Positions 7,298-14,283 of a stretch of DNA of 16,148 bases are shown in pieces (position 1 is the stretch's first letter; each line of letters starts with the position of its first letter). Source of the DNA: Deltaproteobacteria bacterium CG_4_8_14_3_um_filter_43_13 (GTDB taxonomy: Bacteria > Desulfobacterota > UBA8473); NCBI GenBank assembly GCA_002782605.1, contig PFIF01000289.1:1-16148 (forward strand). Direction: 5' to 3'. Position numbers and translations under genes: made by a program. Under the pieces are notes generated by a model. That model was not told the DNA's origin. It saw only the letters and a list, made by a program, of their open reading frames with translations, and made no database searches.

Positions 7298-9283
7298 CTA
7301 CGATGACGGCTGCTGGAATTTAACCCAACACTTTTCCCCATCATTGACTATGCTTCCTGGCCTTAAACTCTGTTCGACTGCCCTGCCACTTCCTATGATC
7401 CTGATATCTATTTTGGAATCGTGTATCATTCTAAGTATCTGCCTAATACTCATCCCGGTAAAATCAGGAATCACAAATCCCCCAGATTCAACTGCTCCTT
7501 TCCCTTTGACATCCGAATTCTCTAAGTCTTTATGCCCACTGAGTTCAGCGGGTACTTTGGAAGAAACGGGATTGCTTTGGGCAACAACTTGGGTGGGAAG
7601 TATTCCCAGGTAATGCAGTGTTTCTTCCGCAACCTTCTTAAAAACTGGTGCGGCTACCAGGCCTCCATAGGAAACCCCCCTGGGCTCATCAATTAACACT
7701 ACTATTGCCACATTAGGATCATCAGCAGGGGTGAACCCCATAAACAATGCTATATACTTATCTTTAAAATAACCACCTAAAGATGGATTGTGTTTCTGGG
7801 CTGTTCCAGTCTTGCCAGCGACCTCATATCCATCTATAGAAGCCTTGGTACCAGTTCCGCCCTGGAGCACTGTAGTTTTCATTATAGATGTAACATCTCT
7901 GGCTGTTTTTTCGGAAATGACCCTCCTTACTATCTGAGGGCTGAACTCTTTAATAATTTTACCTTCGGGAGAAACAATCTGTTTTACTATGTATGGTTTC
8001 ATTAAATCCCCCTTGTTAGCAATCGCGGACAACCCCCTGATTAATTGGACGGCAGAAACTGAGACTCCCTGTCCGAAAGAAATCGTATTAACGGAAATCT
8101 GTGACCACTCATTGGGCGGACGAATTTGTCCCTGAGTTTCCCCTGGTAAGTCTATACCTGTTCTTTCTCCAAAACCAAATTTCCTTACGTATTCATATAA
8201 TCTTTCCTTACCAAGTTTTTCCCCTATCTTGCCTGCACCTATGTTACTGGAAAATTTTATTATGTCCTGCAAACTCAACCAACCATAGGAATGAGTATCA
8301 TGAATAGTCCTTTTAGCCACATTATATGAACCGTTTTCGCAAAAGAAGGTGTCTTTTTGAGACACAATACCTTTTTCTAATGCCGCTGCTGCTAAAAAAA
8401 CCTTAAAGGTTGATCCAGGTTCAAAGCAGTCAGTAACCGCTCTATTTCTCCAAGATGAAGAAGGATACTTCCCGAAGATATTCGGATTAAACTGAGGTTC
8501 AGTGGCAATGGCCAGTATCTCTCCGGTTTTAGGGTTCATAGCAACAACAACACCGCCTTTAGCGTTGGTTTTGACAACTGCTTCTTTTAGTTCTTTTTCG
8601 GCTATATACTGAATAGTTTTGTCTACAGTAAGTACTAAATCATTGCCCGCTTGTTCATCCCTTTGCTTTAGACCACGACTCAATATTATCCTTCCCAAAG
8701 CATCCCTTTCTACAACTGAGTATGTGGTCTCTCCTTTAAGATAATCGTCATACTGAAGTTCCAGACCTTCCAATCCCCTGGAATCCAATCCAGCAAATCC
8801 GATAATATTTCCGGCTGTTTCACGATTCGGATAATATCTTCTGCCTTCTTTAACGAAATTGATACCACTAAGCTTCAGGTTCTTTACCTTTATTGATTGG
8901 TCTGGAGACACTCTTCTACTAACCCAGGTAAAGGGTCTTTTAACAGTAAACTTCTCTGCCAGTTCTTTTTCGCTCATTTTGAGAATTGGTGACAATTCTT
9001 TTGCAGTTTTATATGCATCGCTTATCTTTATAGGTTCAGCGCATATAGAATCTACATCGATACTTATTGCCATTTCTTCTCTATTGCGATCATATATGAC
9101 CCCTCTTTTGGGGACTACGGATATAACCTTCCGATGCTGTCTTTCAGCTAGCTGACTAAGCCTTTGACTTTCCAGTATCTGAAGTTGATAAGCCTTAGCT
9201 GAGATTGCAACAGTCATCATAATAAAAACTACAAAAATAATAAACACCCTAAATTTCAACCATTTCCTTGACTTATCAATCAT
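7298..9283 (-). CDS. ftsI: FtsI-type class B penicillin-binding protein (PBP3) with PASTA domain
   Basis: Septal D,D-transpeptidase that cross-links peptidoglycan as partner of FtsW. One N-terminal membrane anchor (about residues 10-30) is followed by a PBP dimerisation domain (RGVIYDRN at 60-67) and the transpeptidase domain. All three active-site motifs are present: STFK (nucleophile S291), SSN (345-347) and KTGTAQ (491-496). A linker of about 40 residues leads to one C-terminal PASTA-like domain (VIPDFTGMSIRQIL, about 604-657). At 661 residues it is longer than E. coli FtsI (588), mainly because of the PASTA extension. The ATG at 9283 has GGAGAAG about 8 bases upstream. A repeat element holding a gene remnant separates it from ftsL, and its stop merges with a hairpin repeat. 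Confidence 0.96.
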   Translation of the reverse strand: MIDKSRKWLKFRVFIIFVVFIMMTVAISAKAYQLQILESQRLSQLAERQHRKVISVVPKRGVIYDRNREEMAISIDVDSICAEPIKISDAYKTAKELSPILKMSEKELAEKFTVKRPFTWVSRRVSPDQSIKVKNLKLSGINFVKEGRRYYPNRETAGNIIGFAGLDSRGLEGLELQYDDYLKGETTYSVVERDALGRIILSRGLKQRDEQAGNDLVLTVDKTIQYIAEKELKEAVVKTNAKGGVVVAMNPKTGEILAIATEPQFNPNIFGKYPSSSWRNRAVTDCFEPGSTFKVFLAAAALEKGIVSQKDTFFCENGSYNVAKRTIHDTHSYGWLSLQDIIKFSSNIGAGKIGEKLGKERLYEYVRKFGFGERTGIDLPGETQGQIRPPNEWSQISVNTISFGQGVSVSAVQLIRGLSAIANKGDLMKPYIVKQIVSPEGKIIKEFSPQIVRRVISEKTARDVTSIMKTTVLQGGTGTKASIDGYEVAGKTGTAQKHNPSLGGYFKDKYIALFMGFTPADDPNVAIVVLIDEPRGVSYGGLVAAPVFKKVAEETLHYLGILPTQVVAQSNPVSSKVPAELSGHKDLENSDVKGKGAVESGGFVIPDFTGMSIRQILRMIHDSKIDIRIIGSGRAVEQSLRPGSIVNDGEKCWVKFQQPSS

Positions 9284-9301
9284 TTTAGATTCTTCTCCGA
9301 A

Positions 9302-9430
9302 TTAGTTGGGAGAAAGTGGTACAGGATTCGAGGATTCAAGTGTTTGTTTTCCAATGATTTTATTATGAATATCCAGACACAACTGATAGAACTTTTGCCA
9401 AACCTTTAATTCTCTGTAATTTTTAAACAT
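9302..9430 (-). pseudogene. N-terminal remnant of a four-helix-bundle (23S rRNA IVS-type) protein
   Basis: A 42-codon frame in the ftsL-ftsI spacer begins MFKNYRELKVWQKFYQL and continues CLDIHNKII before running into repeat-derived sequence (LESSNP) and a stop. The NYRELKVWQK...L...I start is characteristic of the small four-helix-bundle proteins first known from 23S rRNA intervening sequences, which are normally about 110-130 residues. Only the first helix (about 27 residues) survives, so it is a truncated relic. It is enclosed by inverted 8-base arrays at 9323-9338 (overlapping its 3' end) and 9437-9476. There is no good ribosome site directly before the ATG. Family assignment is from memory of the motif. 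Confidence 0.7.
9323..9338 (+). repeat. Left arm of inverted 8-base repeat array (ftsL-ftsI element)
   Basis: AGGATTCG followed by AGGATTCA. The reverse complement of the opposite array (9461-9476) matches it at 15 of 16 positions, so the two arms could pair across about 120 bases. Confidence 0.85.
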
Positions 9431-9436
9431 TTCGCT

Positions 9437-9476
9437 CGAATCCTCGAACCCTTGACCCCTTGAATCCTTGAATCCT
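9437..9476 (-). repeat. Right arm of inverted 8-base repeat array (five units)
   Basis: Five units with an exact 8-base step on the plus strand: CGAATCCT, CGAACCCT, TGACCCCT, then TGAATCCT twice. In minus sense they precede the ATG of the four-helix-bundle remnant by a few bases and are inverted relative to 9323-9338. Confidence 0.88.
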
Positions 9477-9507
9477 TCTTATCGACCAACTCTTTGGGAG
9501 ATGAACC

Positions 9508-9867
9508 TCATTTTAATACAACCAATTGGTTTATTTTAGGAGATGTCAGTCTTAGCTCTTTCTTTGCTATATCTTCAACATGGTATGGTGATGTTAGGGT
9601 AGCTATCTCTAATTTCAATTTCTTATTCAATTGGAGTAGTTCGTTTTTCTCTTTGTTTGATTGACTGATTTCATAGCCCAGGTTGACAATCTTGACTTGG
9701 GACCATACATAGAATAGAGAAGAAAAAATTAATACCGCAGCGACAATAAGAGATATACCAATCGTACTTGAATCTTTTGTGTTTATGCGCCCATCTGAAG
9801 GCAGCCTCTTTGAAATACTCTTGTCGAATTCATTGAATATAAGTCTCTTTGCAATTGTGCCCTGCAT
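9508..9867 (-). CDS. ftsL: FtsL-like divisome membrane protein
   Basis: Small bitopic membrane protein of 119 residues. It has a basic cytoplasmic N-terminus (1-34), one transmembrane segment (about 36-55, IGISLIVAAVLIFSSLFYVW) and then a coiled-coil-like stretch (about 60-95, rich in E, K, L and N). The ending includes HVEDIAKKELRLTSP, the pattern seen at the end of FtsL/FtsB-type proteins. FtsL acts with FtsB and FtsQ to activate FtsW-FtsI. Sequence conservation in this family is low, so the call rests on topology and position between rsmH and ftsI. The ATG at 9867 has a near-consensus AAGGAGG ribosome site just upstream, among the strongest in the cluster. The gap to rsmH is 23 bases. Confidence 0.85.
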   Translation of the reverse strand: MQGTIAKRLIFNEFDKSISKRLPSDGRINTKDSSTIGISLIVAAVLIFSSLFYVWSQVKIVNLGYEISQSNKEKNELLQLNKKLKLEIATLTSPYHVEDIAKKELRLTSPKINQLVVLK

Positions 9868-9890
9868 AAAACCTCCTTAAAAATAAAAAG

Positions 9891-10835
9891 TTATATTCTT
9901 TCAGCAACCCTTAACTTTGCGCTTCTCGACCTGGGGTTTTCCCTTATCTCATCCTCCGATGGAAGGACTGGCTTCTTTGTCAACACCTTGACCTCACTCT
10001 CCTTTTGACAATTACATTCTGGCATACCAGGGGGACAGATGCATCCTCTCTCGAGTAATCTAAAGGACTGTTTAACAATCCTATCCTCAAGGGAGTGAAA
10101 GGATATGACACAAAACCTCCCCCCTTTTCTCAGGAGATCAATACCTACCTGAATAGCAGTTTCAAGGTTTCTAAATTCGTCATTGACAGCAATCCTAATG
10201 GCCTGGAATGCCTTAGTTGCCGGATGGATTCTTTTAGGACGAAATCTGGATGGAATTGCAGCGCTGACAATATCTGCCAATTCTACGGTTGTAGATATCG
10301 GCTTGTGTTTTCTGTAATCTGCAATAGATCTTGCAATCCTTTTCCCAAAACGTTCTTCACCATAGTTCCACAATATCTGTTCAAGTTCAGGTATGGAAAA
10401 GGAATTGACCAAATCAAATGCCTTGAGTCTGGAGCTTTTGTCCATGCGCATATCGATTGGCCCTTCAAGTCTAAAGCTAAAACCCCTATCTTCATTCTCT
10501 AGTTGAATCGAAGATACCCCTAGATCAAGTAATATTCCGTCAACCTCATGTACTTTTAGATTTCTTACAATGTCCCCAAGGTTATTAAAATTATCATAGA
10601 TTATCGTTACCCGATCTTGAAAATGATTTAATCTATTTTTGGCAACTGTAATTGCATCTTCATCCCAATCTATTCCAATCAATCTACCATTTGGTGAACT
10701 ACACTTTAATATCTCTAATGAATGTCCTCCACTGCCCAATGTCCCATCTATATAAATCCCGTCCTGATGGCAGTTCAGGTATTCCACTGCTTCTTTTACC
10801 ATCACTGGAAGATGTTCAACATTACTCCTCTTCAC
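9891..10835 (-). CDS. rsmH: RsmH (MraW), 16S rRNA m4C1402 N4-methyltransferase
   Basis: SAM-dependent methyltransferase acting on C1402 of 16S rRNA in the ribosomal decoding centre. It shows the SAM loop GTLGSGGHS (about 31-39), LLDLGVSSIQLE, GPIDMRMD, the HPATKAFQAIRIAVNDE segment and SFHSLEDRIVK (from 245). A Cys-x-Cys-x6-Cys-x-Cys cluster (about 265-276, CICPPGMPECNC) is common in some lineages' RsmH. The start is ambiguous: GTG at 10835 (314 residues) or the adjacent TTG at 10838. No in-frame ATG fits before the conserved HLPVMVKEAV. Either start overlaps the end of the STAS gene by about 14-17 bases, so the two are probably translationally coupled. The GAGGAG at the end of the STAS gene lies too far inside to serve this start. 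Confidence 0.96.
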   Translation of the reverse strand: MKRSNVEHLPVMVKEAVEYLNCHQDGIYIDGTLGSGGHSLEILKCSSPNGRLIGIDWDEDAITVAKNRLNHFQDRVTIIYDNFNNLGDIVRNLKVHEVDGILLDLGVSSIQLENEDRGFSFRLEGPIDMRMDKSSRLKAFDLVNSFSIPELEQILWNYGEERFGKRIARSIADYRKHKPISTTVELADIVSAAIPSRFRPKRIHPATKAFQAIRIAVNDEFRNLETAIQVGIDLLRKGGRFCVISFHSLEDRIVKQSFRLLERGCICPPGMPECNCQKESEVKVLTKKPVLPSEDEIRENPRSRSAKLRVAERI

Positions 10836-11163
10836 CAAAGCTCTTTACCGCATTCTCTACGGAATCATAACTATTAAATTCGTTATCAGCACCTGCTACC
10901 TTGAAAATATTTCTCAAATAATCACTTACTCCAACTAATTTTAAATCACCGTGATACTGTCTTAATCTTTGCAGTCTTTCCACAAGGATGTTAATAGTTA
11001 AGTAATTGATATGTTTAGTATTTTTTAAATCAAGTACTACCTTGTGCCTATCCTTATCCATAAGGGATGAAATAATATTCTTTATTTCTTCCATCTTTTC
11101 AATGTCAACATCTCCATTAACATCGATGATTAAAATGTCATTGATATATCTTTGGGTTAACAC
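10822..11163 (-). CDS. STAS-domain protein inserted between mraZ and rsmH
   Basis: 113 residues covering a single STAS domain, the fold of anti-sigma-factor antagonists such as SpoIIAA. It begins with a short strand (YINDILIIDVNGDVDI), then HKVVLDLKNTKHINYLTINIL, and ends with LKLVGVSDYLRNIFKVAG, the usual STAS C-terminal pattern. At the position where phosphorylatable members have DSSG, this protein reads NYLT, so the conserved serine is absent; a threonine is adjacent. It may therefore be a non-switching scaffold or bind another partner. The start is GTG (11163) with AGGAG about 8 bases upstream. It lies 22 bases after mraZ and overlaps rsmH, so it is co-transcribed with the dcw operon. Its function here is unknown, and no kinase or anti-sigma partner is in view. 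Confidence 0.85.
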   Translation of the reverse strand: MLTQRYINDILIIDVNGDVDIEKMEEIKNIISSLMDKDRHKVVLDLKNTKHINYLTINILVERLQRLRQYHGDLKLVGVSDYLRNIFKVAGADNEFNSYDSVENAVKSFGEEE

Positions 11164-11185
11164 AAGTCATTCTCCTGACGGCAGA

Positions 11186-11626
11186 CTATAAACCCAATTC
11201 TCCCAAGGCATCACTGATCTCATCAAAGTTTTCTTTAGCCTTAGCAATCTCCTGTTCCCATTTTTCCTTACTCCAGATTTCGATCTTCTTTGTCATCCCT
11301 GCAAAGACAATATCTTTCTCCAATTTGGCGTACGCCCTCAAAGTGGGGGGCAGGAGTATCCTCCCCTGTTTATCTATGGTACATTCTGTTGCTCCAGAGA
11401 TAAAGAAGCGTTGAAAGGACTTAACATCCTTTTTTACTATTGACATAGAACTAACCTTATCTTCTAAGAGTCGCCATTCATCAAAAGGATAGGCTACCAG
11501 ACATCCGTCAAAGTTGGTAATCACCAACCTATCATCGTATCTCTCGTTTAGGACTTCCCTAAATTTTACAGGAAGACTCACCCTGCCTTTTGAATCTATA
11601 GTATGTTCGTATCTACCACGAAACAC
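11186..11626 (-). CDS. mraZ: MraZ, dcw cluster transcriptional regulator
   Basis: DNA-binding protein of 146 residues with two AbrB-like swapped-hairpin repeats. Each has its signature: DSKGR (11-15) in MFRGRYEHTIDSKGRVSLP, and DKQGR (85-89) in CTIDKQGRILLPP. MraZ forms rings and in studied bacteria binds direct repeats in front of its own gene to regulate the cluster. The start is GTG at 11626 with a strong GGGAGG site about 9 bases upstream; the nearby ATG at 11636 is out of frame. It is the first gene of the unit, just downstream of the promoter and repeats described separately. A 22-base gap leads to the STAS gene. Confidence 0.97.
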   Translation of the reverse strand: MFRGRYEHTIDSKGRVSLPVKFREVLNERYDDRLVITNFDGCLVAYPFDEWRLLEDKVSSMSIVKKDVKSFQRFFISGATECTIDKQGRILLPPTLRAYAKLEKDIVFAGMTKKIEIWSKEKWEQEIAKAKENFDEISDALGELGL

Positions 11627-11653
11627 GACAATACATCCTCCCTGTGCCTATAC

Positions 11654-11683
11654 TTACCATACAATACCACTTTATACCACTTT
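11654..11683 (-). promoter_or_regulatory. Probable MraZ operator: three 10-base direct repeats
   Basis: In minus sense AAAGTGG-TAT occurs twice in tandem (11683-11664), followed by a looser third copy TGTATGG-TAA (11663-11654), all with a 10-base step (one helical turn). Known MraZ sites in other bacteria are short G-rich direct repeats with about one turn spacing in front of mraZ, including AAAGTG-type boxes in mycoplasmas. The repeats begin just downstream of the predicted transcription start, so bound MraZ would block initiation or early elongation. Confidence 0.8.
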
Positions 11684-11691
11684 GTGGGACG

Positions 11692-11720
11692 AATATACAT
11701 TCTTATATTCTTGATGTCAA
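11692..11720 (-). promoter_or_regulatory. Sigma70-type promoter for the dcw operon
   Basis: In minus sense a consensus -35 TTGACA (11720-11715), 17 bases, then TATATT (11697-11692), five of six matches to the -10 consensus. An A/T-run tract lies directly upstream (11721-11740) like an UP element. The transcript would start near 11685, about 60 bases before the mraZ GTG. Confidence 0.8.
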
Positions 11721-11723
11721 GAA
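11708..11723. promoter_or_regulatory. Inverted repeat over the -35 element
   Basis: TTCTTGA and TCAAGAA separated by two bases form a 16-base dyad that includes the whole -35 hexamer. It could be a binding site for a dimeric regulator, or be fortuitous in AT-rich DNA. Confidence 0.4.
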
Positions 11724-12147
11724 AAAATTAAAAAAATTTTCTCAAGACAACAATCATCATTGCTTTAACTCAATATCTTGTGTCGAACTGGAGATTATAT
11801 CTAAATATGGTACTTTAAAATGCCCGAAAATATAAAAAATATAAAAAAAGATTCAACCACTTTTCTGTTTTTTCTCTTTTTTATGGGTCGGTTTCAGGTA
11901 TGGAGTATTCCTGTTCGTGTAATATCAGGGATATATAGCTTCTATGAGAAAAGATAAATAATGAAGGGGAAAGCAAAGAAGGTTGGCAAGATAAGAAAAA
12001 GTTTGACAATGCTTTAAAACTCGTTAAAAATAGAGACCATAAATAAGTGTTCATACACTCTCAAACCTTTCTTAAAGTTAGTTTTAAAGAGACGGCAGCA
12101 GGGCGGGTTAACCAAATAGATGGGTGCTTGAAAGGAGACACCTAATT
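11724..12147. other. Divergent AT-rich intergenic region without a recognisable gene
   Basis: The stretch between the dcw promoter and the transporter start is AT-rich with several A and T runs (for example 11720-11740 and 11831-11880). I find no convincing gene, tRNA or intrinsic terminator. A 31-codon frame ending near 12046 (...DNALKLVKNRDHK) has no start or ribosome site. A small inverted repeat AGTGT-TCAT-ACACT lies near 12046-12059. No preQ1-type riboswitch could be recognised before the transporter. Confidence 0.6.
12003..12030 (+). promoter_or_regulatory. Candidate promoter for the plus-strand transporter gene
   Basis: TTGACA at 12003-12008 is followed after 16 bases by TAAAAA (12025-12030), four of six -10 matches. 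It lies about 118 bases before the transporter ATG. The -10 is weak, so this is tentative. Confidence 0.35.
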
Positions 12148-12828
12148 ATGATCATATTGCTTTTGTGGATTGTTGTAGTTAGCGCTTTAACCTTGATGGG
12201 CTCCTGGTATGCGAAAAGGTACAATCAGCCGGATTTCCTGATAGTATTGTTCGCTGTTTTTACAGTATTCAGTAATTTGGCTGCTTCAAAGATTGCGACA
12301 TTTCATTTTGGCTCTGCAGATTTCTTTGCACCTGCAGTAGTGCTTATCTTTTCAGTAACCTTCCTTCTGACTGACATTGTTAACGAAAAATTTGGGAGAA
12401 GGGAAACACATCGAATGATCTTTATCACGTTCTTTGCCCACGTTGCTGTCGCTATCTTTTCATGGTTAATACTCTCCCTGCCTGCAGCACCTTTCTGGAC
12501 GGATCAAAAGGCATTGTCTTCGATCATTGGTTTGGTTCCAAGGATAATTTTAGCGTCATGGATCGCCTTTTTGGTTAGTGAAAACCTTGACGCTTATATT
12601 TATGATTTGTTTAAGCGCATTACAAAAGGGAAGCATCTGTGGATGAGAAATGCATTCAGTTCATTGCCATCAATGATCGTTGACTCTATATTGTTTGTGA
12701 CCATTGCTTTCTGGGGGATTCAACCAGTCAAACCAATAATCGTAGGCCTTATTGTAATAAAATGGCTGGTAGGGATTATTGATATTCCATTCATGTACCT
12801 GAACAGGTTCATTCTATATAAAAAGTAA
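12148..12828 (+). CDS. COG1738/YhhQ-family queuosine-precursor (VUT) transporter
   Basis: Integral membrane protein of about 226 residues with roughly six hydrophobic segments. Family hallmarks are VFSNLAASKIATFHFG, LLTDIVNEKFGRRETHR, the loop ENLDAYIYDLFKRITKGKHLWMRN and the following SMIVDSILFVTIAFWG. E. coli YhhQ of this family imports queuosine precursors used for tRNA wobble modification; the substrate here is inferred. I chose the ATG at 12148 because AAAGGAG lies 10 bases upstream, while the alternative GTG at 12124 would place that site inside the gene. It is divergent from mraZ. The 75-base gap to the next gene shows no clear terminator, so co-transcription with the mutase gene is possible. 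Confidence 0.85.
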   Translation: MIILLLWIVVVSALTLMGSWYAKRYNQPDFLIVLFAVFTVFSNLAASKIATFHFGSADFFAPAVVLIFSVTFLLTDIVNEKFGRRETHRMIFITFFAHVAVAIFSWLILSLPAAPFWTDQKALSSIIGLVPRIILASWIAFLVSENLDAYIYDLFKRITKGKHLWMRNAFSSLPSMIVDSILFVTIAFWGIQPVKPIIVGLIVIKWLVGIIDIPFMYLNRFILYKK

Positions 12829-12903
12829 GCGGTCAGTATTTAGGGATCAACTCAAAAATTCAACTATTCCCTTTTCCTTATCCACTGATACAAGGAGAGA
12901 TCT

Positions 12904-14268
12904 ATGCTTAACATAAATCAAGGAATCTTCAAGGCCTACGACATTCGAGGAATCTATCCCGAAGAGATCAATGAGGAGACAGTCTACAGAATCGCTCAGG
13001 CATATGTAGAGTTCGTTAAACCAAAAGAGGTTGTACTGGGAAAGGATGTCCGGCTTTCATCTCCATCGCTATGGCAAGCTGCAGCCCAGGGAATAAACGA
13101 TGCCGGGGTTGACGTGATTGATATCGGTACCATCTCCACTGACATGCTTTACTTCTCTGTAGCAAAATATGGATTTGACGGAGGGATTACCATTTCGGCT
13201 TCTCATAACCCGGTGCAGTACAATGGAATGAAGCTGGTAAGAGAAAAGGCAATCCCTATCTCTTCTGATACAGGTCTTAAGGACATCCTGGAGATCGTCC
13301 TTAAATCTAAAAAGACAACTGCAAAGAAAAAAGGTCAGATAATTGCAAAAGACATTATGGAAGACTACATCATCCATGTCCGGTCATTTATTGACGTTGA
13401 TAAGGTTAAGCCGCTAAAGATCGTAGCCAATGCCAACTTTGGTCTGGCTGGAGAGGTCGCTAAGAAATTAACCAGTGATATGCCGCTGGATATAATCGGG
13501 ATCAATTTTACTCCTGATGGAAGCTTCCCCAAAGGGCGTCCTGATCCTCTCATACCGGAGAACCGTCAGGAAACTATCAGCAGAATAAAAGAAACAGGGG
13601 CGGATTTTGGTGTTGCCTGGGATGCGGATGCTGACCGTTGTTTTTTCTTCGATGAGACAGGGGAGTTTATTCAGGGATACTTTATTACTGCCCTTTTAGC
13701 CAAAACCTTCTTAACGAGATACCCGGGAGGCAAGATAATCTTCGATCCAAGGCTTACCTGGGCCAATATTGATACAGTCAGAGAAAATGGTGGCATCCCG
13801 ATAATCAACAAGTGCGGTCATGCTTTTTTTAAGGACAGAATGAGACGTGAGGATGCGGTATTCGCTGGGGAGATGAGCGGCCATTATTACTTTCGGGACA
13901 ACTACTATGCCGACAACGGTATGATACCCTTTATGGTAATGTTAGAAATCCTGTCTGCCTCTGAAAAGACACTGTCAGGAATATTAGCTCCTTTGAAAAA
14001 CAAGTACTTCGTCTCCGGGGAGATCAATAGAGAGGCTGGAAATACACAAAGGATACTGGAAATTATGGAGGAAAAATATAGAGGGGCCACAGTAGAGCAT
14101 ATAGATGGACTGTCTGTTGAATATCCTGATTGGAGGTTCAACTTGAGGTCTTCTAATACCGAACCGTTATTGCGCCTCAACCTGGAAGCCAAATCTAAGG
14201 AGCTTATGGAAGAAAAACGAGGCGAAATAATCAAACTAATAGATCAAATAGAAAACGATTTTAATTGA
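12904..14268 (+). CDS. Phosphomannomutase/phosphoglucomutase (alpha-D-phosphohexomutase)
   Basis: Interconverts hexose 6-phosphates and 1-phosphates to feed nucleotide-sugar pools (GDP-mannose or UDP-glucose type) for envelope polysaccharides. It has 454 residues with all four functional motifs in order. TISASHNPVQYNGMK carries the phosphoserine (S100), DADADR binds metal (D240/D242/D244), GEMSGH contacts sugar (322-327), and RSSNTEP binds phosphate (415-421). GEMSGH and the early YDIRGIYP are typical of bifunctional PMM/PGM (ManB/AlgC-type) enzymes rather than GlmM. The ATG at 12904 has AAGGAGAGA just upstream. The SDR gene follows after 15 bases, so they form an operon. Confidence 0.93.
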   Translation: MLNINQGIFKAYDIRGIYPEEINEETVYRIAQAYVEFVKPKEVVLGKDVRLSSPSLWQAAAQGINDAGVDVIDIGTISTDMLYFSVAKYGFDGGITISASHNPVQYNGMKLVREKAIPISSDTGLKDILEIVLKSKKTTAKKKGQIIAKDIMEDYIIHVRSFIDVDKVKPLKIVANANFGLAGEVAKKLTSDMPLDIIGINFTPDGSFPKGRPDPLIPENRQETISRIKETGADFGVAWDADADRCFFFDETGEFIQGYFITALLAKTFLTRYPGGKIIFDPRLTWANIDTVRENGGIPIINKCGHAFFKDRMRREDAVFAGEMSGHYYFRDNYYADNGMIPFMVMLEILSASEKTLSGILAPLKNKYFVSGEINREAGNTQRILEIMEEKYRGATVEHIDGLSVEYPDWRFNLRSSNTEPLLRLNLEAKSKELMEEKRGEIIKLIDQIENDFN

Positions 14269-14283
14269 AATGGAGAATAAAAG

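Noticed and set aside
10095..10502. 135-codon open frame on the plus strand across rsmH
   Set aside because: It lies antisense to well-conserved RsmH motifs, and its translation shows no domain; a shadow frame.
11950..12048. Small plus-strand coding frame (ending ...NALKLVKNRDHK) before the transporter
   Set aside because: About 31 codons after an in-frame stop, with no start codon in a good context and no recognised family; could be a relic but is not supportable.
12046..12059. AGTGT-TCAT-ACACT inverted repeat as an operator for the transporter
   Set aside because: Too short and AT-rich to separate from chance without conservation data.
12004..12147. preQ1 riboswitch in front of the queuosine-precursor transporter
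   Set aside because: The leader lacks a recognisable preQ1-I hairpin plus A-rich tail or ribosome-site pairing pattern; AAAGGAG appears free. A covariance-model search would settle it.
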